DNA of 64,000 nt from Coriobacteriaceae bacterium. GTDB taxonomy: Bacteria > Actinomycetota > Coriobacteriia > Coriobacteriales > Coriobacteriaceae. Position numbers and translations under genes: made by a program. Each line of letters begins with the position of its first letter. The stretch's first letter is position 1. The stretch spans positions 1,141,397 through 1,205,396 of the forward strand of contig CABOHA010000001.1 in assembly GCA_902399975.1 (NCBI GenBank). The letters are read 5' to 3'. A model generated the notes under the pieces. The model made no database searches. It had not been told where the DNA came from and worked only from the letters and a program-made list of their open reading frames with translations. Shown here in pieces: positions 52,595-60,778 of the stretch.

Positions 52595-52607
52595 CCAACC
52601 CTTCATC

Positions 52608-52674
52608 AGTTGCGGTGAAATACAGACTAACCTGGCCCATAAACGGCCAAAACAGACCGTATTCCACCGCAACT
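52608..52674 (+). terminator. Long hairpin and T-run after the M18 peptidase gene
   Basis: Arms 52608-52623 and 52659-52674 pair over 16 bp with one mismatch; a small GGCC/GGCC stem lies in the loop. TCCTTTTTGG follows, so it can end transcription before yaaA. Confidence 0.7.
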
Positions 52675-52697
52675 TCCTTTTTGGCAGAGGAGAGTCC

Positions 52698-53507
52698 ATG
52701 CTGCAGGTCGTCATTTCGCCCGCCAAGCAGATGCGCGCGGCCCAAGATGCTTTTGAAGTCCTGGGCATTCCACCCTTTGCGCGCGAGACGGCTCGCCTCC
52801 ACCGCGCACTGCTAGATATCGAGCGGAATGAAGGCAGCGACAGCCTGCAGGCGCTATGGAACGTGAGTGACAAACTGCTGGGGCCTTGCCTCAACACCCT
52901 GCATGAGTTCCGGCCCATCCTGAATAACGGCGATCTCGACAATCCCGCACTCGCCCGCCGCATCTCCCCTGCCATCATGTCCTATCACGGCATTCAGTAC
53001 CAGAGCATGGCGCCCGAGGTGATGGATTCCGCGCAGCTCACATGGCTGCAAGACCATCTATGGATCCTCTCCGGCCTCTACGGGTGCGTTCGCCCCTTTC
53101 ATGCCGTCGAACCGTATCGGCTGGAGATGGGCGCAAAGCTTGCCGTCGACGATACCCGAGACCTCTACGCGTTTTGGGGCGACAAGCTCGCACGGGCTAT
53201 CGCCCCGGCAGGTTCAAACACCACGATCGTCAACCTCGCCAGCGTAGAGTATGCCAAAGCCGTTCTGCCCCACCTCGCGGGCGACGCCACGGCCGTCACA
53301 TGCCTCTTTGGCGAGGGTATCCGCAACGGCAAGCCCATCCAACGGTCGACCGCCAGCAAAAAGGCGCGCGGCTCCATGGTGCGGTGGATGGCAGAAAACA
53401 AGCTCGAGGATGCAAGCGAACTTACCGCATTCAACATCGGCTATCGGCACATCCCCGAGCTTTCAGACAAAAACACCCTGGTTTTCATGAACGCGCAGGC
53501 ACAATAG
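52698..53507 (+). CDS. yaaA: YaaA family peroxide stress protein (UPF0246)
   Basis: A 269-residue DNA-binding-fold protein that in E. coli limits free iron during peroxide stress. VVISPAKQM is the family start. MSYHGIQYQSM, LSGLYGCVRPFHAVEPYRLEMG, NLASVEYAKAV and KKARGSMVRWM are conserved. ATG at 52698 with GAGGAGAG upstream. It is separated from the peptidase gene by a terminator-like hairpin. The iron role is inferred from the family. Confidence 0.9.
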   Translation: MLQVVISPAKQMRAAQDAFEVLGIPPFARETARLHRALLDIERNEGSDSLQALWNVSDKLLGPCLNTLHEFRPILNNGDLDNPALARRISPAIMSYHGIQYQSMAPEVMDSAQLTWLQDHLWILSGLYGCVRPFHAVEPYRLEMGAKLAVDDTRDLYAFWGDKLARAIAPAGSNTTIVNLASVEYAKAVLPHLAGDATAVTCLFGEGIRNGKPIQRSTASKKARGSMVRWMAENKLEDASELTAFNIGYRHIPELSDKNTLVFMNAQAQ

Positions 53508-53530
53508 ACCCGCCGTTTCCAAACACCCCG

Positions 53531-54052
53531 TTACTCCGCCAAGCCGTCGGCCTTTGCAATCTCGCTCGTCGAGCCATCTTGGTAGGTAATCTTAACGTGC
53601 TCTACGTCGGATACTTTGACGCCCGACGGGGGCTCCAGGCGCCATTCCGTCAGCGCGATATCCATCGTCGTGGGCACATCCCCTTGATCTTTGAGCTCGA
53701 CCGTCAGCGTTTTGAGCGTCGCATCAAACGTCACGCGTTCGATTTCTTCGCCCGGAATGGATCCGCCACTCAGTTGCAATTGCACAAACTCGTCGCGCGG
53801 ATACCAATAATCGCCCGGAACGGCGAGCGTATTGGCATTACCGCCAGTACTCCTCATCGTCATAATCGGTAGACTATCATCAGCCTCGAACTCCCATGCA
53901 GCGCCGCCGCGACCGCCAAGCGTCCAGATACAAAAGGCAATCACCAGCACGGCAAGCACCGCAAAACCAATCGCGACAAGGCCATGGTGCGCACGGCTTT
54001 CCTCGGCCGATACATCCCATTGTGTCTCTCGATATAGATGCTTGTCTTCCAT
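53531..54052 (-). CDS. Hypothetical single-pass membrane protein
   Basis: A 173-residue protein with one N-terminal transmembrane segment at about residues 24-46 (LVAIGFAVLAVLVIAFCIW), preceded by a charged cytoplasmic stretch and followed by about 125 extracellular residues rich in beta-prone sequence (VTFDATLKTLTVELKD, VEHVKITYQDG). No family is recognised. ATG at 54052 with GGGGAGG 5 bp upstream; the frame extends 60 codons further upstream into the riboswitch region and that part is rejected. It is convergent with yaaA and divergent from thiC. Confidence 0.75.
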   Translation of the reverse strand: MEDKHLYRETQWDVSAEESRAHHGLVAIGFAVLAVLVIAFCIWTLGGRGGAAWEFEADDSLPIMTMRSTGGNANTLAVPGDYWYPRDEFVQLQLSGGSIPGEEIERVTFDATLKTLTVELKDQGDVPTTMDIALTEWRLEPPSGVKVSDVEHVKITYQDGSTSEIAKADGLAE

Positions 54053-54122
54053 GTTCGCCTCCCCACGGACATGCTCGTTGGCCCAATCGTACCCATTCAG
54101 GCTATACTTGAGCCCATGACAT

Positions 54123-54218
54123 AACGGGGAGCTTGCAGGACAAGACGGCAGGCTGAGATTGGGCGCGCCCGCCCTGACCCGCAAACCTGATATGGGTAAT
54201 GCCAACGAAGGGAGCCGT
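54123..54218 (+). promoter_or_regulatory. TPP riboswitch upstream of thiC
   Basis: The thiamine pyrophosphate aptamer (THI element): GGGGAGC, then GGCTGAGATTGGGC, then CCCTGACCC, ACCTGAT, and TGGGTAATGCCAACGAAGGG. All conserved loops are present. It ends within 10 bp of the thiC ATG and the GGGAG of its 3' arm is the thiC ribosome site, so control is probably at translation initiation rather than by termination. Confidence 0.95.
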
Positions 54219-54222
54219 GCCA

Positions 54223-55557
54223 ATGAGCACACAGACCGAGCCCAAGCTCGTCACGCAAATCGACTTCGCCCGCGCCGGGCAAATCACGCCGCAGATGAAA
54301 GAAGTCGCCGAGCGCGAGCATCGCGACCCCGAGTACATCCGCGAGCGCGTGGCCGACGGCCGCATCGCCATCCCCGCCAACATCGTGCATATCAAAAAGG
54401 GCATGCGCGCCTTTGGCGTCGGCGAGGGCCTTTCCACCAAGGTCAACGTCAACCTGGGCATCTCGGGCGATAAGGCCGATGCCGCCGAGGAGTGGAAGAA
54501 GGTCAAGATCGCCGAGGACTTTGGCGCCGACGCCATCATGGACCTCTCCAACTCGGGCAAGACGCGCCAGTTCCGCCAGCAGCTCATCGACGAGACGCCG
54601 CTCATGGTGGGCACGGTGCCGATGTACGACGCCATCGGCTACATGGAAAAGCCGCTGGTCAAGCTGACCAAGGACGACCTGCTCGAGGTCGTGCGCGCGC
54701 ACGCCGAGGACGGCGTGGACTTTATGACCATCCACTGCGGCATCAACAAGTCGGTCATCAAGACCTTTAAGGAGACTGGCCGCCTCATGAACATCGTCAG
54801 CCGCGGCGGCTCGCTGCTGTTTGGTTGGATGGAGGTCACCGGTAACGAGAACCCCTTCTACGAGTTCTACGACGAGGTGCTCGAGATCTGCCACGAATAC
54901 GACGTGACGATCTCGCTCGGCGACTCCTGCCGCCCGGGTTGTCTCTACGACTCCAACGACGCAACCGAGACCGCCGAGATGATCGAGCTGGGCAAGCTGT
55001 GCAAGCGCGCCTGGGCCGCCGGCGTCCAGGTTATGGTCGAAGGCCCGGGTCACATGGCGCTCGACGAGATCGCAGCCAACATGAAGCTGCAGAAGCGCCT
55101 GTGCCACAACGCCCCGTTCTATGTGCTGGGGCCGCTGGTGACCGATATCGGCGTAGGCTACGACCACATCACCGCCGCCATTGGTGGCGCCATCTCCGCC
55201 AGTTCCGGCGCCGACTTCCTGTGCTACGTGACACCGGCAGAGCACCTATGCCTGCCTAACGCCCAGGACGTGCTCGATGGCCTCATGGCCACCAAGATTG
55301 CCGCACACGCCGCCGACATCGCCAAGAAGGTACCGCACGCCCGTGACATGGACGACAAGATGGGCCAGGCACGCCGCAAGCTCGACTGGGACGCCATGTG
55401 GAAGTGCGCCCTCGACCCGGTCACCGGCAAGAAGCGCTACGAGGAATCCCCCGCCGCCACTGAGGGAACCTGCACCATGTGCGGCAAGATGTGCGCCGTC
55501 CGCACTGTCAACAAGGTGTTCGAGGGCACGACAATCGACCTCGGCATGGAGGACTAA
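54223..55557 (+). CDS. thiC: Phosphomethylpyrimidine synthase ThiC
   Basis: A 444-residue radical-SAM-like [4Fe-4S] enzyme turning 5-aminoimidazole ribotide into HMP phosphate, the pyrimidine part of thiamine. ADAIMDLSNSGK, VGTVPMYDAIGYMEKP, DFMTIHCGINKS, SLGDSCRPGCLYDSNDA, VEGPGHMALDEI and YVTPAEHLCLPN follow the family order, and CTMCGKMCAVR near residue 420 binds the cluster. The ATG at 54223 is placed by the riboswitch; an ATG eight codons earlier lies inside the aptamer. Length equals the short bacterial ThiC class. Confidence 0.97.
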   Translation: MSTQTEPKLVTQIDFARAGQITPQMKEVAEREHRDPEYIRERVADGRIAIPANIVHIKKGMRAFGVGEGLSTKVNVNLGISGDKADAAEEWKKVKIAEDFGADAIMDLSNSGKTRQFRQQLIDETPLMVGTVPMYDAIGYMEKPLVKLTKDDLLEVVRAHAEDGVDFMTIHCGINKSVIKTFKETGRLMNIVSRGGSLLFGWMEVTGNENPFYEFYDEVLEICHEYDVTISLGDSCRPGCLYDSNDATETAEMIELGKLCKRAWAAGVQVMVEGPGHMALDEIAANMKLQKRLCHNAPFYVLGPLVTDIGVGYDHITAAIGGAISASSGADFLCYVTPAEHLCLPNAQDVLDGLMATKIAAHAADIAKKVPHARDMDDKMGQARRKLDWDAMWKCALDPVTGKKRYEESPAATEGTCTMCGKMCAVRTVNKVFEGTTIDLGMED

Positions 55558-55650
55558 CTCGTCGCCACGATTGCTTTTGGAAGCACCGCGACGTCGACCG
55601 TTGTTGACGTGTGAACATTTGCTTACATTTGCGTAAAGATTGCATCGCCC

Positions 55651-55680
55651 GCCCGGGTTCGACATAGAGTCGGCCCGGGC
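55651..55680 (+). terminator. Terminator-like hairpin after thiC, overlapping the thiD promoter
   Basis: GCCCGGG and CCCGGGC pair, with an inner CGAC/GTCG stem. ATCTTT follows, and TATAAT at 55686-55691 begins at once, a likely -10 of thiD. Confidence 0.6.
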
Positions 55681-55737
55681 ATCTTTATAATGCTGGCTTA
55701 AAGACCCATTTGATTCCGACCGAACAAGGGAGCAAAC

Positions 55738-56568
55738 ATGGATCGCAGTAAGGTACCTGCCGTCCTGTCCATCGCAGGATCCGATTCCAGCGGTGGCGCC
55801 GGCATTCAGGCCGACATCAAGACCATCACGGCGCACCGCCTGTATGCCGAGACGGCCATCACCGCCATCACCGCACAAAACACGCTCGGTGTCACCGCCG
55901 TGCAGAATATCTCCCCTGATATCGTCGCTGCGCAGATCGACGCCGTATTTGACGATATCCGCCCCAGCGCCGTCAAGATCGGCATGGTTTCCTCTGCCGA
56001 GATTATCGAGGTTATCGCCGACCGCCTGAGCGCCCGGAACGCGACAAACGTGGTCGTCGACCCCGTCATGGTAGCCACCTCGGGCGCACGGCTGATTGCC
56101 GAAGATGCCGCCGAGGCGCTCACCCGCCGCCTGTTCCCACTTGCAACCGTCATCACGCCCAATATTCCCGAGGCCATGGCCCTGCTTGACTACGAGGTCG
56201 ACTCCGAGCGCACACAGCAAAATGCTGCCATGCTCCTCACCCGCCGCTTTGGTTGCGCATCCCTCGTTAAGGGTGGGCATCTTGTCAACGAGGCCAACGA
56301 TGTATTGGCCGAACCCGCGCCACTCGATGACGAGGGCAACCATCTGGGCGATCCGCTCACCACGTGGTTCCGCCACAAGCGCATCGAGACCGACAACACA
56401 CACGGCACCGGCTGCACGCTTTCGTCCGCCATCGCCTGCGCGCTGGCCCAGGGCATGGATCTTGCCGATGCCGTCAACGCCGGCAAGGCATACCTGACAG
56501 GCGCTCTGGCCGCCGGCCTGAACATGGGCAAAGGCTCCGGCCCTGTCAACCACATGTGGCAGTACTAA
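55738..56568 (+). CDS. thiD: Hydroxymethylpyrimidine/phosphomethylpyrimidine kinase
   Basis: A 276-residue ribokinase-fold enzyme phosphorylating HMP and HMP phosphate for thiamine synthesis. VLSIAGSDSSGGAGIQADIK is the N-terminal signature. VVVDPVMVATSGARLI, VITPNIPEA, LVKGGHLVNEANDVL and DNTHGTGCTLSSAIA (anion hole and catalytic Asp region) follow. The ATG has AAGGGAG 5 bp upstream. It comes 180 bp after thiC with its own candidate promoter between, so it may be expressed independently of the riboswitch. Confidence 0.94.
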   Translation: MDRSKVPAVLSIAGSDSSGGAGIQADIKTITAHRLYAETAITAITAQNTLGVTAVQNISPDIVAAQIDAVFDDIRPSAVKIGMVSSAEIIEVIADRLSARNATNVVVDPVMVATSGARLIAEDAAEALTRRLFPLATVITPNIPEAMALLDYEVDSERTQQNAAMLLTRRFGCASLVKGGHLVNEANDVLAEPAPLDDEGNHLGDPLTTWFRHKRIETDNTHGTGCTLSSAIACALAQGMDLADAVNAGKAYLTGALAAGLNMGKGSGPVNHMWQY

Positions 56569-56613
56569 ATAGCCAGTAACCTGCCAAAAAGAGACAGGCT
56601 ACCTTGCACCAAA

Positions 56614-56676
56614 AACCGTCGCAACATTCGATGAAAATCGTGCAAACGCGAAAAATCATCGGATGTTGCGACGGTT
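56614..56676 (+). terminator. Long hairpin after thiD
   Basis: Arms 56614-56634 and 56656-56676 pair over 21 bp with one or two mismatches and are followed by GATTTTAG. It probably ends the thiD transcript and may also act on the convergent pentapeptide gene. Confidence 0.65.
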
Positions 56677-56713
56677 TGATTTTAGATAGCGGTCGAGCAA
56701 AGGGCCGGGGCGT

Positions 56714-57325
56714 CTAGTCGTCGGCGAGTTGAATTCCCAACAAACCCGAGAGTGCCAGCGCCTGCTCGGCATTGACCGTCAGGCCACGCAGCTCATGGTA
56801 ATCGCCCGAAACAACGGGCGCTGCAAATGTACAGCGCGACACATCAACGCCGGAAAGCGACGTCTTGAACACATCAACACGCGTCAGGTCACAGCCATCC
56901 AGGCGTATCTGACCCAGCTTGGCACCCTGAAACGCAGCCTCTCTCAGACGTGTATCGCATGCTGTCATAGGGCCAATGCGTCCCTCCGAAAGGTTCGCAT
57001 AGCTCAAATCGCACGATCCAAACGACACGCTCGACAGGCGCGCCTTGAGCAAGTTGAGTCCCGGTGCCGAGCAGTCAACGAAGTCGCAGCGGCTGAGCCA
57101 GCAGCCTTCCATGTTGCAGCGGATAAAGCGGCAACCGCGAAACACCACGTCGCGAAACGTCGAGCCGCTCCAGTCAACGCTATCGAACTCGCAAGATCGG
57201 AACACAACGCCATCGAAGGTCGCGCCGTTCGCCACGTCGTAGGCAAGATCCAAATCCTCAAAAGCGGTATTGGAGACGAGCTCATCGCCCTCGGCAAAGA
57301 GGTCGATGAGCTCGTCCATGCCCAT
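56714..57325 (-). CDS. Pentapeptide repeat protein
   Basis: About 203 residues with a right-handed quadrilateral beta-helix made of A(D/N)LXX-like repeats: FEDLDLAYDV, FDGVVFRSCEFDSVDWSGS, FRDVVFRGCRFIRCNMEGC, LSRCDFVDCSAPGLNLLKA and similar up to about residue 175. Cysteines replace the usual alanine at many turns. An N-terminal stretch (MDELIDLFAEGDEL) and a short tail flank the helix. The start is uncertain: ATGs at 57325 and 57319 both lack a good ribosome site. It lies 30 bp after the terminator of the SGNH gene. The function is unknown. Confidence 0.75.
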   Translation of the reverse strand: MGMDELIDLFAEGDELVSNTAFEDLDLAYDVANGATFDGVVFRSCEFDSVDWSGSTFRDVVFRGCRFIRCNMEGCWLSRCDFVDCSAPGLNLLKARLSSVSFGSCDLSYANLSEGRIGPMTACDTRLREAAFQGAKLGQIRLDGCDLTRVDVFKTSLSGVDVSRCTFAAPVVSGDYHELRGLTVNAEQALALSGLLGIQLADD

Positions 57326-57357
57326 ATGGCAGCCAATCCGTTCGTTTACCCGGGCAA

Positions 57358-57390
57358 AACCACCACAAAGGTGCCTGTCCCCTTTGCGGT
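57358..57390 (-). terminator. Terminator of the SGNH hydrolase gene
   Basis: On the minus strand CCACCGCAAAGG and CCTTTGTGGTGG pair around a 9-nt loop and are followed by TTTTG. Confidence 0.8.
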
Positions 57391-57404
57391 GGCTTGGGGC
57401 CGTG

Positions 57405-58064
57405 CTACTCACCGAGCATCTCTTTGAGCTTGGCTGCCACGGCGTGACCCAGGCTCTCGTGGCTTTCGGGCATCATATGCAGATAGTCGATATCGCCCGG
57501 CTCGGCAAACTCGGCGGCATTCAAAAAGTCGCAGCCAAACTGCTCGGCCACGTGCGCATAGTACTCGCCAAAATGCTCAGATGCCTCAACGGAATGCTCG
57601 TCAAAGTCGGTCATATACACATCGGCGATCTGCGGCTTGATCTTGATAGGAGCCATCAGCAGGATGCGTGGGCAGGGCGCGGCATCGGTCCAGGCAAACG
57701 CACGGACGGCGCGAATCAACGCCATGGCACCACGGGCGATATCGGAAGCTGTCACGCCAAAGACCGTCTTACAGTCGTTGGTGCCCAGCATGATCACAAT
57801 GGCGTCCAGCGGCTTATGGGCCTCGAGCAGCATCGGAAGTGCGCGGATGCCGTTAAGATTGGTGTCCAGATGGCACATGTCGTCGCGTACCGTCGTGCGG
57901 CCGTTGAGGCCTTCTTCAATTACATGCCAGCCCTCGCCTAAGTCACGTTGGGCCACGCCGCACCAGCGCACATCCTGCGCATAGCGCACCGCGGTGCCGT
58001 CGCGCATGCCCGCCGGATCGTAACCATAGGTGTTGCTGTCGCCAAAGCATAGAACGTTTTTCAT
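57405..58064 (-). CDS. SGNH/GDSL hydrolase
   Basis: A 219-residue esterase or acyl hydrolase. LCFGDSNTYGYDP holds the catalytic serine (block I), EEGLNGRTTV the block II glycine, IVIMLGTNDCK the block III Asn, and DYLHMMPESHESLGHAVA the block V Asp-x-x-His region. There is no signal peptide, so it acts in the cytoplasm. ATG at 58064 with GAGGGG 6 bp upstream. The ester substrate cannot be assigned. Confidence 0.88.
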   Translation of the reverse strand: MKNVLCFGDSNTYGYDPAGMRDGTAVRYAQDVRWCGVAQRDLGEGWHVIEEGLNGRTTVRDDMCHLDTNLNGIRALPMLLEAHKPLDAIVIMLGTNDCKTVFGVTASDIARGAMALIRAVRAFAWTDAAPCPRILLMAPIKIKPQIADVYMTDFDEHSVEASEHFGEYYAHVAEQFGCDFLNAAEFAEPGDIDYLHMMPESHESLGHAVAAKLKEMLGE

Positions 58065-58087
58065 CGTAAGCCCCTCGCTCAGTAAAA

Positions 58088-58117
58088 AGCCGACGGAAGC
58101 AGCCTCTCCCGTCGGCT
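58088..58117 (-). terminator. Terminator of the PARG-like gene
   Basis: A perfect 9-bp stem (AGCCGACGG with CCGTCGGCT, 12-nt loop) is followed on the minus strand by TTTTTAC. Confidence 0.9.
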
Positions 58118-58142
58118 CGACCTATCTGTCAGCACGTACCGA

Positions 58143-59273
58143 TTACAGGTACTTGCGCCAATCGTCCTCGTCCTCATCATCCTCGGTAGCAGCCTGGGCC
58201 TGCTCGGCGGCGCGAGCTGCCGCAGCGCGAGCGGCAACCTGGGCATAGGACTCCTCGTTGCGCTCGGGGAAGTTTGCCAGCACGTGCTCGAACTTGGCAA
58301 AATCCTCATCCCAGCGCGTAGAAGGCACGGCAAAGAAGACCTGCTTGACCTTGAAGTCGCCCGATGCGAGCTCCTTGCGGAAAATCTCGGCCACGGCCTC
58401 GGCATCAAAACCGTTGTTGTCGCAGCCCCAAGCGCCCAGTACGAGCTTCTCGCGATCCAGCTCGTCGCAGATGGCGAGCACAAAGCGGATACGGTCGCGC
58501 AGCGCGTCCAGCAGCGCATCGTCGCTCACGCGGTACTCCTGGCGTGCGCGCTTGGCATTGGGCGCGGCGGCCACGATGACATCGGCATACGCATGCACGT
58601 GGTTGCGGTCAAAACGCACCGCAGGCACTACCAGCGCACGGTTGCGGTAGAGCTCGCAGTTGATATTGCGGCGACGGTTCTCGCCATACCACTTGCGCTG
58701 CTTGTCGAGCACGTTGTACAGATACGAATCGGCGCAGAGCGTAGCCTCCTGGCCCAGATAGCCCTGGACGTAGCCGCCACCCGGGTTGGTGAACGAGGCA
58801 AAGGCGAGCACTGCCATGTCGCAAAACTGCGCATAGCCACGGCCGTTGTCCAGAATGGCCTGCGTGGCGGAGGCATCAAGCACGGTGACCTCGGGCAGGG
58901 TCGGAGCGGGCTCCTCGGCAGGCGCGGACTCGGTCTCTGCGGGTTCCTCGGCAGGCGCAGACTCGTCCGTGACCTCGGTCTCGACGGACGCAACCTCAGC
59001 GGCCTCGACCTCGGCGGACTCAGACTCCTCGGCAACCGGCTCCTCGGCAGCCGCAGCCGCTTGGGCCTTGGCCTTCATCGCCGCGACAAAGCCGGCAGGC
59101 ATACCGTCGAATTCGCGAACGCCGGCAAGCGAGCGCTCGATATCCTTGGCACACGCCTCGGACACAGCCGCCACGTGGCGCTCGGCAGCCTTTGCGCGAG
59201 CCTCACGCTTGGGGTTGGGCTGTCCCGCGCGGTTGGGCCTGCGGTTACGGTTCCTGTTGTCGACATCTGCCAT
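58143..59273 (-). CDS. TIGR02452/microbial PARG-like macrodomain protein with an E/A/P-rich insert
   Basis: A 376-residue protein. The N-terminal 65 residues are basic (RNRNRRPNRAGQPNPKREAR) and then helical. Residues about 68-130 are a Glu/Ala/Pro/Ser low-complexity segment. From about 130 the microbial poly(ADP-ribose) glycohydrolase-like macrodomain runs: FASFTNPGGGYVQGYLGQEA, LCADSYLYNVLDK, ALVVPAVRFDRN and LVLGAWGCDNNGFD. The family catalytic signature is GGG-X6-8-QEE; here it reads QEA, so the glutamate assigned as catalytic in PARGs is an alanine. ADP-ribose binding without hydrolysis is possible. The tail is Asp/Glu-rich. A start codon at 59273 with AAAGGTG upstream fits. Confidence 0.82.
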   Translation of the reverse strand: MADVDNRNRNRRPNRAGQPNPKREARAKAAERHVAAVSEACAKDIERSLAGVREFDGMPAGFVAAMKAKAQAAAAAEEPVAEESESAEVEAAEVASVETEVTDESAPAEEPAETESAPAEEPAPTLPEVTVLDASATQAILDNGRGYAQFCDMAVLAFASFTNPGGGYVQGYLGQEATLCADSYLYNVLDKQRKWYGENRRRNINCELYRNRALVVPAVRFDRNHVHAYADVIVAAAPNAKRARQEYRVSDDALLDALRDRIRFVLAICDELDREKLVLGAWGCDNNGFDAEAVAEIFRKELASGDFKVKQVFFAVPSTRWDEDFAKFEHVLANFPERNEESYAQVAARAAAARAAEQAQAATEDDEDEDDWRKYL

Positions 59274-59344
59274 GAGTGGTCACCTTTCCTGTCGCTGCCG
59301 CTTTCGGTTTTTCCCATCCATGATACCCCGCCACGTACAAAAAA

Positions 59345-59364
59345 GACGGCCCCGAAGGACCGCC
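59345..59364 (-). terminator. Terminator of the BAX-inhibitor-1 gene
   Basis: On the minus strand an 8-bp stem capped by TTCG is followed by TTTTTT. Confidence 0.92.
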
Positions 59365-59410
59365 TTTCGCATTGATTTACGCACGCGGCGAGCACCGCTG
59401 CAACTCGCCG

Positions 59411-60106
59411 CTAGTCGCGACGACCAAGGATATTCAGGATACGCAGGAACACGTTGATGATATCCACGAACAGGTTGGACGCCATGAGCACGGCGTTGGG
59501 CAGCGTGGGCGGCACCGTCGTGGCCACATAGGTGTCGTAGCCAATAAAACCGGCGAACACCACGATCACGATCAGGTCGGTAATAGACTGCGAAACACCC
59601 ATAAACATCAGCACGATCTCGACCAGGATCGTGGCAAGCAGAACGCCAAAACCGATGCCGTACACGCGCTGGAAGAACTTGGGGAAGGTCACGCCCAGCG
59701 CGCCAAAGACAAAGGTGATGGCGGCGGTGGCGATAAAGGCGGTGTTGATGGTGGGCAGGTCGTAGTTGGCAAGGCCAAACGACGCGGTCAGGCCAAAGGT
59801 GCTCGCAAAGATCACGTAACCCGTGAGCGACAGGCCCACAGACTGCTTGCCCGCGGCAGCCGACATCATGACAATGCCGACGATAGTCAAAATAAACGAG
59901 CCAAAGACCAGCGGCAAAGCGGCGCCGCTCATCATCATGCGGGCAAACGCCATGGTGCTCGTAAAGTAGGCGCCGGCGCCCATGGCGCAAAAGCCCAAAA
60001 AGATCAGGGCAGACATGACAAGGTTGTACGCGCGCGGCGACATCTCCTTGGCGCGGCTTGCGCCGCTCTCGACGGGGCCGTTCTGATAGCCCTGGATATC
60101 GTTCAT
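59411..60106 (-). CDS. BAX inhibitor-1 family (Bax1-I/YbhL-like) membrane protein
   Basis: A 231-residue multi-pass inner-membrane protein with seven hydrophobic helices. FGLTASFGLANYDLP and IVVFAGFIGYDTYVA are family motifs, the latter holding the conserved Asp proposed to control a pH-gated calcium leak in bacterial relatives. The C-terminal FVDIINVFLRILNILGRRD is nearly invariant in the family. The start has GAAAGGA 7 bp upstream. It is monocistronic by its terminator. The physiological role in bacteria is uncertain. Confidence 0.9.
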   Translation of the reverse strand: MNDIQGYQNGPVESGASRAKEMSPRAYNLVMSALIFLGFCAMGAGAYFTSTMAFARMMMSGAALPLVFGSFILTIVGIVMMSAAAGKQSVGLSLTGYVIFASTFGLTASFGLANYDLPTINTAFIATAAITFVFGALGVTFPKFFQRVYGIGFGVLLATILVEIVLMFMGVSQSITDLIVIVVFAGFIGYDTYVATTVPPTLPNAVLMASNLFVDIINVFLRILNILGRRD

Positions 60107-60190
60107 AGGTTCGTCCTTTCAAAAAGCGCCACAAATAACGGCGCAGTAGCTGACAAGATTCCTGTCATTGTACCCGAACGCCGTGCGTCC

Positions 60191-60529
60191 TTACCTACGG
60201 CGCTCGCCCTCAAGCGTACGATCAAACGCCCAGACCCACCAACGCATCACGTGGGCCTGCGAGCCGTCCGGCCGTCCGCACGCCTGGTCCTCCAGATACA
60301 ACTCGGTCGCATGCCCGCCAAAACGAACCTTATACGTTGCCGTACGAACACCGTGAACCGTTAAGCCAAAGCCCGTGGACGAGACAATCTCGTCAATTGT
60401 AAAGCAACGACCGTCGACCCAGCAGACGGTGACCGGCACGACTTGTCCGCCCGCGAGGATGCGAGCCACAACGTCCACATACTGCTTGTGCACGCGCCGA
60501 GTTTTGCCATCTGTCTGTCGATATTCCAT
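60191..60529 (-). CDS. Hypothetical protein
   Basis: About 112 residues beginning MEYRQTDGKTRRVHKQY. A small mixed domain follows with VPVTVCWVDGRCFTIDEIVS, VRTATYKVRFGGHATELYLED and, at the end, VMRWWVWAFDRTLEGE. Two Trp residues are adjacent near the C-terminus. No family is recognised with confidence. The best start is the ATG at 60529, with AGGAG unusually close (2 bp); another ATG seven codons earlier lacks a site, so the exact N-terminus is uncertain. It faces the phosphate transporter gene head to head. Confidence 0.6.
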   Translation of the reverse strand: MEYRQTDGKTRRVHKQYVDVVARILAGGQVVPVTVCWVDGRCFTIDEIVSSTGFGLTVHGVRTATYKVRFGGHATELYLEDQACGRPDGSQAHVMRWWVWAFDRTLEGERRR

Positions 60530-60722
60530 GTCTCCTATTATCGAACGCATGTTTGCATATTGTAAAGCGAACAGACTGTGGTTTTGGAGTGTCGTAGCAA
60601 TCGCACGTGTCCGCATGGCGTGATAGCAAAAAGAACACCCGCGGTCAACAGGGCTAATATTCAATTTTAGTGCCAAAAAATTACTTCTCCCATCAGAACT
60701 CGGCAAAGAAACCCGCAGGAGG

Positions 60723-60737
60723 TGATACGATTTATCA
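60723..60737. promoter_or_regulatory. Small palindrome upstream of the PiT gene
   Basis: TGATACGATTTATCA has 5-bp inverted arms around CGATT, 42 bp upstream of the transporter ATG. It could be an operator; it does not match a standard Pho box. Confidence 0.35.
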
Positions 60738-60778
60738 TGTTTTTGTAACGTGCCTGCAAACTTCGAGAAAGCCCATAT

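Noticed and set aside
51161..52978. A 605-codon minus-strand frame opposite the M18 peptidase gene
   Set aside because: It is a shadow of the well-supported peptidase and runs across its terminator.
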